Origin: Sorghum bicolor
Lineage: Eukaryota > Streptophyta > Magnoliopsida > Poales > Poaceae
DNA: 64,000 bases
Reading direction: 5' to 3'
NCBI RefSeq assembly: GCF_000003195.3
Contig: NC_012870.2
Coordinates: 18,840,501-18,904,500 of the forward strand
Made by a program: the position numbers and the translations under genes. Below are positions 10,600 through 22,449 of the stretch, one piece after another (the stretch's first letter is position 1; every line of letters begins with the position of its first letter). The notes under the pieces are model-generated. The model was not told the DNA's origin and made no database searches. It was given only the letters and a program-made list of their open reading frames with translations.

Positions 10600-11950
10600 C
10601 TAAATATCTGGGTATCCTAATGCATTAAAAAACTTTTCAATAGAGATTGGAAGCATATTGAGGAGAGATTTGAGAAAAAAACTAAGTAGTTGGAAAGGAA
10701 AATTACTCTCCTCGGGAGGGTAATTCAGTTCTTTCTAGTTTGCCTATATTTATGATGTCTTTTTTGAAATACCGAGGGAGGTACTTAAAAAATTAGAGTT
10801 TTATAGATCGAGAATGATTAAGTGGCCCATTTTATGTCAGCCGAAAAATAGGGTGGAATAGGTGTGCTTAATCTAGACTTACAGAATAAATGGCTCTTGA
10901 GTAAATGGCTTTTTAAACTTTTATGACGATGGCATGTGCCAACAATTGATAAGAAAAGTATATAAAAGGTAAACAGTTGAGCCAATTGAGAAAAAAAGCT
11001 AGGGATTCACATTTTTGGAGTAGTCTTATGGATGTCAAGAATCAATTCCTTACATTGGGCTGCTTTAAATTAAATAACGGTACCCAAATCAATTTCTGGG
11101 AGGATATTTGGTTAGGCAGCTAAGCTTTTAAAACTCAATACCCAGGTCTTTATAGTATTATACGTAAAAAACATGCAACAATTGCCGATACTCTACAGTT
11201 TACTCGCCTAAATGTTTCCTTTATAAGGATTTTGACGGGGAATAAGCTGTCACAATGGCACGAGTTAGTTGGACGTCTTTTAGAAATCAACCTAGGTGAG
11301 GAATCAGACAAATTTGTCTGGTGGCTCTATAAAAATGGATCCTTTTCAGTTCAATCAATGTACAATCACCTTCTCAACAATGGGGTTAAGGTTAAGCAAG
11401 AGATTTGGTGAATGAAACTTCCTTCGAAAATTAAGATTTTCTTGTGGTTCCTAAAAAAGTTATACTCACATAGGATAATCTGGTCAAAAGAAATTAGAAT
11501 GGTAGTAAGGTTTGCAGCTTCTGCAGCAGCCTGGAAACCATAAAACATTTATTCTTTGGTTGTATTGTCGCTAAGGCTATGGATATGGTTCGCTGTGTTT
11601 TTGGTTTGAGACCACCAAGGAATATAGCCCATATGTTTGGAGATTGCTCTAAATTGGGTCAACAAAAATACAATCTCTTGTTATTGTCAGGTGTAGCAGC
11701 CCTCTGTTGGGTTATTTGGCTCACAAGAAATGATTTGGTGTTTAATAAATGTCAACCAAAATTTTTTTTGCAGGACAATACTGTTTATTTTCTAGTGGTC
11801 GATGGTTGCACTTTATTCACTTTGAAAATTGCCCTTTTTCACCTTTGGAGGACTTTGACATGCTTTCTAGACAAGTTGTCCTCCTAAAAGTTCTATGCTC
11901 ATGGATAAATTGTTTTGTCCTTACAAGCTGAAAGTATGTTGGAATGTTCA
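10600..11950 (+). pseudogene. Decayed LINE (non-LTR retrotransposon) ORF2 C-terminal remnant
   Basis: Conceptual translation across several frames gives the tail of a plant LINE reverse transcriptase (LNLDLQNKWLLSKWLFKL near 10865-10920). This is followed by a zf-RVT-like region with WWLYKNGSFSVQSMYNHL near 11320-11375, then a Cys-containing block ending in VIWLTRNDLVFNK near 11705-11750. These motifs typify the part of LINE ORF2 after the fingers/palm. Frameshifts and stops interrupt it throughout; the longest open piece is about 100 codons at 11579-11887. The N-terminal endonuclease and the poly(A) end are not recognisable. It is a dead remnant, and neighbouring ORFs should not be annotated as genes. 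Confidence 0.75.
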
Positions 11951-14122
11951 TTGATGCAACACCTTTTGCAAACTCACTCAAACAGGACAAAGGATCCCCG
12001 CAAGGCTAATTCGATTGTGGACGAATTGAGTCCCGTGCTTGCATCTTAATATCTTATGGGTTTAATTATCATGGAAAAGAGGTCCTTTACAGTGGAGCGA
12101 GTTTTTGGCACTGAGATGGACTGAGATTTTCATCGGACCTGTTTATTACCAGCGTCTTCGTCATATGGTCTCACATAAATTCCAGGTGATTGTTTTTTGT
12201 TCTATATTAAACAGGACCTACATCAATATTTTCATGCACTCTATATCCATCCGGTTAGCCCATTTTAATTCTTTTAAAAAGAATGGGGCTATGAGTTTTC
12301 TCCAAAGTACTTTAGTTAATTTCTCTCTCTTTTCTTCGGTACTGGATGCTGGATTGTAGAACTGTGGATAGTTTAATACTCAATCCATCCTAAATTATAA
12401 AACGTTTGTTTTTTTATACCAAGTTTGACCACTCATCTTATTTAAAAATTTATATAAAATATTATTTTTTTTGTTGTGGCTTGGTTTATTAATTAAAATT
12501 CTTCAAGATCAACAACCCTGAGACGACCATTGGAGAGGAGAGCGCCACGTCCGTGACACCCTCAGACCTCCCTTGGCAGCCCAGTTTTCCGAGGGGATCC
12601 CGGCCTTTTTCATGGGCCAATCTGACCTATGCTAGCCTCTCTCGGACCAAATTTGTGGCCCCTTTGCAGCCCATAAAGTCAAGGATGGCAGCCCACTTCT
12701 CAGTGTTTTCTGCTAGGAACACATCCACGACGTTTCGATTGAGAGAGATTCCCCATGCTTTCTTCTTCCTTTGATTCCTCGACTCGCTCATGACGCCTCC
12801 CCTCCGCCCTCATCTTGACTTCTCCTCCGTCGCCGCCACCATGCAGCACCTGCACGTCCGTCTCCTAACTCCCTAGGTGAGGTCGCTTCCACCTACATCT
12901 CTTTGTACCGCATCTAGGATTTTCTGATCATATCCTCACTTGCTCCACACTCCACCCCGTGCATCCGCTTGTGAATCGCGGATGCTCGCACAGCTCTTCA
13001 TCCGCTGCCCGCTGACCCGACCGCGATGGCTCCACCAGTACTTCGTGACTGACCAACGTTGTTGCAAGATCTGGTGAGCCCTTCTTCTCTCCTCCTCGTC
13101 CTTCCAAGATGAAGCTGCTAGTTGCGATGGTAGTGGCATGTTGATTTTGTTTTCAACTTTTCTTCTTCCAACCGTCTCCATGATGTCATCTGTAATCTAG
13201 TAGTAGTACTAGTTGTCAAAGGATTAGAGCTAACTGCATAAATTTATTTATGTAGTGAGCAAGTCATCACCCATTTAATATGCTACTCATTTGAGCGTAG
13301 ACAGAGTGCGAAAGTTGGAATTTCACTCTAGTGCGCAACATAACTAGGATAATAGAACCTGTTTAGGACAGAGTAAAATGTCAAACTCTCAATTTCTGCA
13401 AGAATGAACTTGTTCAGAGTTGTAGGATCAAAGGTCGGGAAAAAGAAGAAGACATCATCCAGGATGTTGAACGCGACGATGGATTTAACGATCTGTGACA
13501 CTTTGTGCAACCTGAACTCAATTCAGTATGTTAGATCCACCTAATTAAAATAGGCTAATTGCTGCACTCCTGCGCTTGCATTGCTCTATACTGAAGTTGC
13601 CACTGACAGCAATGCACATATATCAGTGTTCTTGGGCCTATACACGGAAAAACATAGATGCAATGCACTCTAATTGCAGTGTACCCATCTCATCAATCAA
13701 CTATGCACTATGACAGTCTGTGAAACAAAACAGATGAAGCAGCTTTTGATGCTTTCTTACTTCTCCTTACCTGCACACAATGCTGCGTGAGTTCATATGC
13801 TTTTTTAGTATTTTTTAGGAAAAAACACTGGATGCTTTATCTACTTTTTGTTTCGATCGACTGCGTAGTATAGTAGCATTAGACATAGGTTTCAGAAGTC
13901 CCAAATTATCATGGATATTGTTGCCTTGATATTCCAATGTCTATATGATTTCTTTCGTGAAGGTTCAACTTGACTGGAGGCAGGCCATATCTCTGAAGAA
14001 GGCAATAGAATAGAAGATAAAATTGCCAAAGGTGAGACAACATAATTAGCGATGCTTGGCCACATTTGTTCTGATTGACCTGCATTCTTTATGTGATTGA
14101 CTTTATATTCCAATATTAGAAA
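11951..14122. other. Intergenic or degraded genic sequence, nothing assignable
   Basis: A Stowaway-like end (CTCAATCCATCCTAAATTATAAAACG) occurs near 12380. A GC-richer stretch at 12520-13190 has short open frames, such as an ATG at 12791 followed by about 28 codons. An exon-like open stretch lies at about 13370-13545. Two frames there look equally plausible and neither matches a family I know. These may be remnants of the gene whose later exons appear at 22.3 and 23.7 kb. Confidence 0.35.
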
Positions 14123-14432
14123 CTGCTTTGTATCACAGTGTGCCTCACAATCACAAGGTCTAGTACACAAGATGCTGCTTATTACAGTCTCTAAAAATTA
14201 AAGCCAATGTTTCTTTATTTGTGTCATTTTTTCAAGAACTGCCATATGTGATTATTGTTTTCATGCAGTCCTAGGATCTGCTTTGTATCACGGTGTGCCT
14301 CACAATCGCAAGGTCTAGTTCACAAGATGCTGCTTATTAGAGTCTCTAAAAATTAAAGCCAATGTTTCTGTGTTTGTGTCATTTTTTTCAAGAACTACCA
14401 TATGTGGTTATTGCTTTCATGCGGTCCTAGAA
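14123..14432. repeat. Two-copy 155-bp tandem duplication
   Basis: Units at 14123-14277 and 14278-14432 share CTGCTTTGTATCAC, GTGTGCCTCACAATC, CACAAGATGCTGCTTATTA and CATATGTG with a few substitutions. The array ends about 125 bases before the retrotransposon insertion site. Confidence 0.85.
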
Positions 14433-14557
14433 TCGATTTTGTGCCAAGATTACCAATTCTCTTGCTCAAGAATTTGAATCATGTTCATGCAGTCCTAGTC
14501 AATTTTCTTTTTATCCCACAAGTCCCTATCCTGATTTCTAAAACATTGGTTCAACTG

Positions 14558-14979
14558 TGTCATGTGCGGCCGCACATATGTCAGGCGCAGGCGCGCCCGC
14601 GACATACGCCGCGCAGCTGAGCGTGCTGGGCGCGCAGAGATAGAGACAGGGCCCAAAGCGGCAACTTCCAGTGGCTAGAATCAGGGGATAGAGTAGCTAC
14701 AATCAAGGGATTGATTAGTTGGCCGTTTTAACAACTCCTACAATTAAGGGGTCTGGGCAATCCCTAAATTAGGGGGAGTTTCCTTAGATCGGTTGGGCCA
14801 AGAGCTATATATATTCCTGTAATCAGCCGAGAATGAATCAAGCAAGAAATTATCCTACTCTCCTCTCCCTCTTCTACTAAGCCTGCGGCTGGGGGGCATA
14901 ACCCCGCCGGAGAAGACGGCCGACGGCTACGAACTGCGTAGCCGCGGTCCGGCAAGTCAGGGGTTTAACGCCCTTGACA
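14558..14979 (+). repeat. 5' LTR of the Ty3/gypsy element
   Basis: It starts TGTCATGTGCGGCCGC and ends CGCCCTTGACA. A TATATATA core at 14806-14813 is the likely LTR promoter. The minus-strand ORF inside it occurs in both LTRs and is not a gene. Confidence 0.93.
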
Positions 14980-14980
14980 A

Positions 14981-14998
14981 CCTAGTATCACGGTCACG
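14981..14998 (+). promoter_or_regulatory. Primer-binding site of the Ty3/gypsy element
   Basis: CCTAGTATCACGGTC, starting two bases after the 5' LTR, resembles the initiator-tRNA-Met primer sequence TGGTATCAGAGC with several mismatches. Confidence 0.6.
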
Positions 14999-15107
14999 TT
15001 GATCCTCGCCTTCTCGCTCCGCTCAGTCCTCCAAAGCCGCCGCCCACAACACCAGCCCACCACCATCGCCCCGTTCTGCCGACAGCTCAGCCGCGCCAAC
15101 ACCAGCC

Positions 15108-18100
15108 ATGACTGAGCCCTCCATCGCCGACGTGCTGGCGTCCCGGAAGTCCCTCGCCGCCGAGATGACCACCATGAAGGCGGACATGGCCGCCCTGAAG
15201 GAAAAGTCTGCATCCTCGTCGGACAGCGGCGGTCGTCTGGAGGGTACGCGCGACCTTGATCGCCCTCCAAAGTTCCAGAAACTGGACTTTCCCCGCTATG
15301 ACGGCAAGTCCGATCCGATGCTCTTCCTCAACAAATGCGACTCGTACTTCCGTCAACAGCGCACCATGGCCGAGGAGCGGGTGTGGATGGCCTCGTACCA
15401 TCTGGAAGACGTCGCGCAGTTCTGGTACGTCCAGCTCCAGGAGGACGAGGGCACACCGACGTGGGGGCACTTCAAGGACCTCCTCAACGAGCGATTTGGC
15501 CCCCCACTCCGGTCAGCTCCGCTGTTCGAGTTGGCTGAATGTCGGCGGACAGGCACCGTGGAGGAATAATCTAATCGGTTCCAGGCCCTCCTACCGCGTG
15601 CCGGCCGCCTGGACGAAGCGCAGCGGGTCCAACTCTTCACCGGCGGTCTTCTTCCTCCCCTCAGCCACGCCGTCCGCATCCACAACCCAGCGACGCTGGC
15701 AGCCGCCATGAGTCTTGCGCGGCAGGTGGAACTGATGGAGGCTGACCGGCTGGCACTGCCTCCTCCCAGGGCACCCGCACGGGGCCTTCTGCCCACGCCT
15801 GCTCCCCGAGCCGCTCTGCCTCCACCTCCGCAGCAGCTGGCGCTGCCTGCACCACCGGCGGCCGTCCAGCAGGGCCGTGGAGACGGCAATCCTCGCGCGC
15901 CTCACTCCAGATGAAATGGCGGAACGGCGCCGTCACGGCCTTTGTTTTAACTGTAACGAAAAATATTCCAGTGGCCATAACCGCTTTTGCCGGCGCATTT
16001 TCTTTCTGGATGGCGTCAAAATCGACGAGGCCGGGGACGACGCAGGGGCTGCTGAGCCCGACACCGAGGTGCCCTGCTTCTCCCTGCAGGCCGTGGCTGG
16101 TGTGCCCATGGCGGGCACCATGCAGCTCCGCGTGGCCCTCGGCGACGCTGCCCTCGTCGCCCTCCTCGACTCCGGCAGCACGCACAACTTCATATTGGCA
16201 GAGGCGGCACGGCGTTCGGGTCTCCCTCTCTGCCACAGGCCACGCCTCATCGCCCTGGTCGCGAACGGCGAACACGTCACCTGCGAAGGCGTCATCCGCG
16301 ACGCGCCCCTACTCATCGACAGCGAGGCGTTCCTGGCCGACCTCTTCGTCATGCCCCTGGCCGGGTACGACGTTGTCCTCGGTACCCGGTGGCTCGGCGC
16401 GTTGGGCCCCATTGTTTGGGATCTGGGCAGCCAGCGCATGTCTTTCCAGCGGCACGGGCGCACGATCTCCTGCACTGGCGTGGCCTCTCCGGCCGTCCCG
16501 GCGCTGCGCGCGACTTCGGAGGCCGGTCCCCTGCTGGACGCCTTGCTGCACGCGTTCGGGGGGGCTCTTCGCAGACCCCGTCGGTCTGCCCCCCAAACGT
16601 GCGCACGACCATCGCATCATCCTGAAGCCGGACGCCCAACCCGTCGCCGTCCGACCCTACCGGTACCCCACGGCACACAAAGACGAGCTGGAACGCCAGT
16701 GCGCTGCCATGATTGAGCAGGGGATCGTCCGCCGCAGCGACTCCCCCTTCTGGTCGCCCGTGCTCCTCGTCAAGAAGGCCGATGGCTCGTGGCGTTTCTG
16801 CGTCGACTACCGGGCACTCAGCGCCCTCACCGTCAAGGATGCCTTCCCGATCCTGGTGGTCAATGAGCTTCTCGACGAGCTCCATGGCGCCAAGTTCTTC
16901 ACCAAGCTGGACCTCCGGTCTGGTTACCACCAGGTGCGGATGCGGCCGGAAGACGTGCACAAGACGGCGTTCCGCACCCACGACGGCCTCTACGAGTTCC
17001 TAGTGATGGCGTTCGGGCTGTGCAACGCTCCGACGACGTTCCAGGCCCTGATGAACGACGTGCTCCGCCCGTTCCTGCACCGCTTCGTCCTGGTATTTTT
17101 TTTTGATGACTTTCTTATTTACAGCAAGTCATGGGCAGACCACCTTCGCCATCTCCGGGCCGTCCTCGACGAGCTGCGCCGGCACCAGCTGTTCATCAAG
17201 CGCTCCAAGTGTTCCTTTGGAGCGTCCTCCGTCGCCTACCTTGGCCATATCATCTCCGTGGCGGGCGTGGCCATGGATCCAGCCAAGGTGCAGGCGATCC
17301 ACGACTGGCCGGCGCCGCGTTCAGCCCGGGCGGTGCGCGGTGTCCTCGGCCTCGCCGGGTACTACCGCAAGTTCGTCCACGGCTACGGGGCCATTGCTGC
17401 ACCATTAACGGCGCTGCTCAAGAAGGACGGCTTCTCCTAGGACGACTCAGCGGCCGCCGCGTTCGCCGCTATCAAGGCCGCCGTCACGGCCGCCCCCGTC
17501 CTCGCCATGCCCGACTTCTCCAAGCTGTTCACCGTCGAGTGTGACGCATCTACCGTCGGCTTCGGCACCGTCCTGATCCAGGAGGGCCATCTGATCGCCT
17601 TCTTCAGCCGGCCCGTGGCGCCCCGCCAACGCGCGCTGGCCGCCTACGAGCGCGAGCTCATCGGCCTCGTTCAGGCCGTACGGCACTGGCGCCCGTACCT
17701 GTGGGGACGGCGCTTCGTCGTCAAGATCGACCACTACAGCCTGAAGTGCCTCCTCGATCAACGCCTCGCCACGATCCCGCAGCACCACTGGGTCGGCAAG
17801 CTTCTGGGCTTCGACTTTGAAAGGTTCTTGTTTGGTTTTGGTAATTGAGTGACAACTTAGGTGGACTAATAGTATTTATATGAGATACACAGGAGATTAG
17901 TCCACGGGTGATTATGTGATGATGGAGGAGCTCATTGCATATGAGACATGATATGGAGTCATGTGACCAAGGTGGAGAAGATCAAGATGAGGCTTGGCTC
18001 GATGGACCGGTTGCAAGAGTGAAGGGCAAGTCGGAGGCTTTGAAGCGAGGGACCGCGTGTGACGGTGAAGCTTGAGCAAGACTTGGCGCCGATGGACCGA

Positions 18101-21100
18101 GGCAATGGTGAAGAGCAAGTGAGGTCAAGATCGATGAACCAATACGGTCACGTGATGATATGAAGTGGATCATATCATTTTGGTGATTGGTTGGTGCATG
18201 TGTTGCATCAACATTGGATGAGATGGAATGGAAAGCGTAAGGCAAAGGTATAACCTAGGGCTTTTCTATTTCACCGGTCATAGGTGTGTAGAGAAGTTTA
18301 TGACCGGATTTAGGATAGATGGCCGTACTATCAAGAGGGGCAAACTTGTTTGCATATCGGTCATCTAGTGCCACTTGAGCGATCTAACTTTGCATACGTG
18401 TTAGGATCGAGTGGCGTGGCAAGTTGAGAGGCTAACTCCTTTGGTAAAATGTTTGTGAAAATGCTAACACACTTGCACTTTGGTGGTGTACACTTGTTGG
18501 TGTTGGCACACTTTACAAAGGAGGTGGTGTTCCTAGGGTTGAGAGGGGTGTGGGTTCCTCTCTCCCTCCCGCCGAGCTTGCGAGGCGGGATTCGGCGCTT
18601 TTGAGAAAATTAAGTGCATATTTTCTATTGCGCCGGTGGGAAAATTGGAGAAGTTGCGGGACGCTGGTGCTGGCAGCACCGGACGCTGGTCCAGAGCGTC
18701 CGGTGTGGTGTCTGTGGCGCAGGTGTGCACCGGACGCACCGGAGAGAGTCCGGTGCTCAGCGTCCGGTGTGCAGGCGGTTTAGCGACCCTCTCTGCGCAT
18801 GAGTCCGGTGAGCATCGGACGCTCAGGCTGTGTCCGGTGACCTTGCGAGTTTGCAGAGCTCTCTGCGCACGAGTCCGGTGTGCACCGGACGCGTCCGGTG
18901 TGGACTAGTTGAGCGTCCGGTGGTGCTGTGTCAGGCGCGAGCGCGAGGTAGCCGTTGGAGGCAACGGTCGACTTCAAACGACTAGTGACACGTGGCTGAC
19001 GCCTGAGCACCGGATGCTGAGGGTCGAGCGTCCGGTGGCTCCCTGTGAGCGTCCGGTGCCCACGTGTTTTGCCCAGTGAAGGGGCAACGGCTAGTTTAGC
19101 CCTTGGGGCTATAAATAGAAGTGGTGGCCGGCCTTGGCTGGTGCTGAGCACCCTTGGGACTTAGTGTCCATGCTTGGGGAGTGCTAGTAAAGCCTCTAAC
19201 TCACATATGCTTGATAGTGATCATCCGATTGTGTGAGTGAGCGATTCTAGTGCGTTGCATTGAGAGATTGCATCGAGTGGCACTTGGTGTTCGTGTTGCA
19301 AGCCGGTGGTGCTTGTTACTCTTGGAGGTTGCCACCTCCTAGACGGCTTGGTGGCTTGTGACTCCATCGACGCACGCAAGGAGATTGTGCGGTGCTCCGG
19401 AGAAGAGATTGTGAGGGGTACGGTGCTCACCCCGCGGGGATCGCGAAGAGCAACTCTAGTTGAGCGAGACGTGAAGAGCAACAAGTGGTTCGGCCGGGTC
19501 AAGTGCTAGAGCTTGTGGTAAGCACTCCACGTGTGAGAGTGTGACTTGCGGGTCACCACTAGCAAGAGGACCGGCGGCAACCTTGGAGCTTGTCTCAACG
19601 GGGACGTAGCTTGGTGGCAACCAAGTGAACCTCGGGAGAAAATCATCGTGTCAACATTGTTCTTCCCGTTGGTTTGCAAGTCCCTAACACAAGCTTGTTC
19701 TTACTTTCTTATATTTGTGCTTGTGTAGTTGATCTTGTAATTTGTTAGCTTGTGTAGCTTGCTAGTTACCTTCTTGCTTGTGTAGCTAGAAGTAGTTCCC
19801 TTGCGTGACTAATTTGGTTTGTGTAACCTTGTTAGTCACATTGCTTAGTTTGTGTAGCTAAGTAAGTTGTGCTCTCTAATTTGGCATTAGTTGCCTTGTT
19901 ATTGAGCTTGCTAGTGAGCTTAGGCTTTGTGCGCTTTGCCTCACTAGTTTGAGTAGGAGCTCCCCCGGTTTGCAAAGTACTAGTTGCATAGGTTTGTGTG
20001 ACCTTGCTCCTAGAATTGGTTAGGTGAGCTCTTGCTAAGGTAGCACCTTGCTTGCTTGTTTAGGATCTTTTCAAGGTGCTAGAGAACTTAGATAGAGGGG
20101 TGTAGTCTTGGCTAGACCGATAGTTTTAATTCCGCATTTGTTTCGGTTAGCCGACGCAATAAGTTTTAGAAAGGACTATTCACCCCCCCTCTAGTCCGCC
20201 ATCTCGACTCTTCAGACTTTTCTGTGGAGTATCGGTCAGGCGCCACGAACGTCGTCGCCGACGCCCTCTCCCGCCGCGACACTGACGAGGGGGAGGTCCT
20301 GGCCATCTCCGCGCCCCTCTTCGACCTCGTCGATCGCCTCCGCCACGCCCAGGCCACCGACCCGGCCCTGGTCGCCATCTACGAGGAGCTCCGTGCAGGC
20401 ACCCGCGCGGCGCCATGGGCGCTGGTGGACGACATGGTCACCTTCGATGGCCGCCTATATATTCCGCCTACCTTGCCACTGCTCCAGGAGGTCTTGGCCG
20501 CCGTCCACAATGACGGCCATGAGGGCATCCACCGCACCCTGCACCGACTTCGGCGGGACTTTCACTTCCCCAACATGCGTCACATGGTCCAGGAGTTCGT
20601 GAAGGCCTGCATCACCTGCCAGCAGTACAAGTCGGACCACCTCCGGCCAGCCGGGTTGCTGCAGCCCCTGCCGATTCCATCGGCGGTTTGGGCCGACATC
20701 GGCATCGATTTCGTTGAGGCGCTGCCCAAGGTGCAGGGCAAGACGGTCATCCTCTCCTTCGTGGACCGCTTCAGCAAGTACTGCCATTTTATCCCCTTGG
20801 CGCACCCCTACACGGTGGAGTCCGTCGCTCAGGCCTTCTCTGCCGAGATTGTGCGCCTCCATGGCGTACCGCAGTCCATTGTCTCGGACCGCGACCCCGT
20901 GTTCACCTCGGCGTTCTGGCAGGAGCTCATGAAGCTGACAGGGACGAAGCTCTTCATGTCGTCGGCCTTTCACCCGCAAACGGACGGCCAAACCGAGGCC
21001 GCCAACCGCGTCATCATTATGTACCTGCGCTGCTTCACCGGCGATCGCCCCCGCTAGTGGCTCCGATGGCTACCGTGGGCGGAATACACCTACAACACCG

Positions 21101-21873
21101 CCTTCCAGACTTCGCTTCGCGACACCCCGTTTCGGGTGGTCTACGGCCGGGATCCCCCGACCATCCGCACGTATGAGCCCGGCGAGACTCGCGTTGCTGC
21201 GGTGGCTCAGGAGATGGAGGAACGCGCTGCTTTCCTTGAGGACGTCTGCTATCGCCTGGAGCAGGCACAGGCGGTCCAGAAGCGTGTCTACGACCAACAC
21301 CATCGCCCGGTGACCTTCCAGGTCGGGGACTGGGCACTGCTGCGCCTCAGGCAGCGACCCGCGGCCTCCCTGCCTCGCTCGTCCAAAGGGAAGCTCAAGC
21401 CTCGCTACGTTGGGCCGTACCAAGTGCTGGAGCTCATCAACTCCGTGGCTGTGCGGCTCCAGCTTCCACCCAGCGCCCGTCTTCACGATGTGTTCCACGT
21501 CGGCGTCCTCAAGAAGTTTATCGGCACCCCACCAGCCGTCCCACCACAGCTACCACCACTTCTGCACGGGGCTGCTGTGCCTGCACCCGCTCGGGTCACC
21601 CAGGCTCGACTGGCCAGAGGCGTGCGCCAGGTGCTCGTCGAATGGCAGGGCGAGCCGACCACTGCTGCTACTTGGAAGGTCTTCGACGACTTCCGCGCTC
21701 GGTTTCCTACATTTCAGCTCGAGGACGAGCTAGATTTCGAGGGCGGGAGAGATGTCATGTGCGGCCGCACATATGTCACGCACAGGCGCGCCCGCGACAT
21801 ACGCCGCGCAGCTGAGCGTGCTGGGCGAGCAGAGATAGAGACAGGGCCCAAAGCGGCAACTTCCAGTGGCTAG
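15108..21873 (+). pseudogene. Ty3/gypsy gag-pol, broken by three stops, two frameshifts and a nested LTR
   Basis: Gag starts at 15108 and is cut by a TAA at 15567-15569 where a Tyr codon is expected. It resumes in frame, then shifts by one near 15880 just before the zinc knuckle (CFNC ... GHNRFC). The protease active site DSGSTHNF lies near 16170. A run of seven G at about 16558-16564 marks a second frameshift. The reverse transcriptase follows with KLDLRSGYHQ and the catalytic FFDD near 17100. A TAG at 17438-17440 replaces a Trp codon. RNase H (VECDAS) runs into the nested solo LTR at 17818 and resumes at 20220 (VEYRSGATNVVADALSRR). Integrase has its HHCC finger (20515-20620) and D, D, E residues (near 20705, 20890, 20995). 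A TAG at 21055-21057 replaces a Gln codon. The C-terminal chromo-like domain runs on into the 3' LTR. The copy cannot move on its own. Confidence 0.92.
17818..20214 (+). mobile_element. Solo LTR of a Sirevirus-like (Ty1/copia) retrotransposon nested in the gypsy element
   Basis: It is 2,397 bp, begins TGAAAGGTTCTTG and ends ATCTCGACTCTTCA, and is flanked by GACTT at 17813-17817 and 20215-20219. Removing it and one GACTT restores the host reading frame (Gly-Phe-Asp-Phe-Ser-Val-Glu-Tyr). There are no internal genes. Between about 18660 and 19070 it holds many direct and inverted copies of a GTCCGGTG/CACCGGAC motif, including a perfect 18-base palindrome at 18883-18900. Such CACCGGAC palindromes are described from Sirevirus LTRs, hence the assignment. 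A CTATAAATAG box near 19110 is its likely promoter. A single LTR means the rest was lost by LTR-LTR recombination. Confidence 0.87.
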
Positions 21874-22174
21874 AATCAGGGGATAGAGTAGCTACAATCA
21901 AGGGATTGATTCGTTGGCTGTTTTAGCAACTCCTACAATTAAGGGGTCTGGGCAATCCCTAGATTAGGGGGAGTTTTCTTAGATCGGTTGGGCCAAGAGC
22001 TATATATATTCCTGTAATCAGCAGAGAATGAATCAAGCAAGAAATTATCCTACTCTCCTCTCCCTGTTCTACTAAGCCTGCGGCTGGGGGGCATAACCCC
22101 GCCGGAGAAGACGGCCGACGGCTACGAACTGCGTAGCCGCGGTCCGACAAGTCAGGGGTTTAACGCCCTTGACA
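21753..22174 (+). repeat. 3' LTR of the Ty3/gypsy element
   Basis: Same length and ends as the 5' LTR. Differences are scattered point changes, for example GGCGCAGG against CGCACAGG near the start. AACTG follows directly. Confidence 0.93.
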
Positions 22175-22261
22175 AACTGTCATATATGTTTGAGTATTGG
22201 CCTTGTGCCTTTTATTTTCTATTCACATAATGTAGTGATAGTTGAAGTTTATTATTTGCAG

Positions 22262-22372
22262 TTTATTTAGGAGCTGAGCACCTAGTTTTTAAAGATGAAG
22301 AGCTATTCTTTGTTCTTGGGGACTTTGAGAAAATTCCTAGCATGCTCCTCCTAAGAGCATGTTGCGTCCGTC
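22262..22372 (+). pseudogene. Exon-like remnant of an unidentified gene
   Basis: A pyrimidine-poor but usable acceptor (TTATTTGCAG) is followed by an open frame reading YLGAEHLVFKDEELFF and VLGDFEKIPSMLLLRA. It has no obvious donor and runs into unrelated sequence near 22370. It sits 83 bases after the retrotransposon's 3' target duplication, so the element may have landed in an intron of this gene. I do not recognise the protein. Confidence 0.35.
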
Positions 22373-22449
22373 TGAGTCGCCAATGAAATTACTACCCGCA
22401 GCATTGTTGGCCGCCCGCAGCATTGGTGGCCGCGCGGCCAAACACGACT

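Larger units (their letters stand above)
14558..22174 (+). mobile_element. Ty3/gypsy LTR retrotransposon (chromovirus-like), defective, carrying a nested solo LTR
   Basis: It has 422-bp LTRs, a tRNA-Met-type primer site, gag-pol in the order gag, protease, reverse transcriptase, RNase H, integrase, and a purine-rich tract before the 3' LTR (21739-21752). It is bounded by a 5-bp target duplication AACTG (14553-14557 and 22175-22179). Without the 2.4-kb insert and its duplication it is about 5.2 kb. Small size, short LTRs, integrase after RNase H and a C-terminal chromo-like block (VLVEWQGEPTTAATWKVF) fit chromoviruses, probably the Reina type; the clade is inference. My hand count of LTR differences is about 11 in 422, so the insertion is recent on an evolutionary scale, perhaps about one million years with commonly used grass rates. 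Confidence 0.93.

Noticed and set aside
12553..12774. 73-codon plus-strand ORF near 12.6 kb
   Set aside because: No domain, no splice-consistent partners, and atypical composition; kept only as part of an unassigned region.
14764..14955. 63-codon minus-strand ORF, repeated at 21959-22150
   Set aside because: The same ORF occurs in both LTRs of the gypsy element, so it is an LTR feature and not a gene.
17912..19728. Short ORFs within the solo LTR
   Set aside because: They lie in a non-coding LTR bounded by target duplications and are generated partly by the GTCCGGTG motif repeats.
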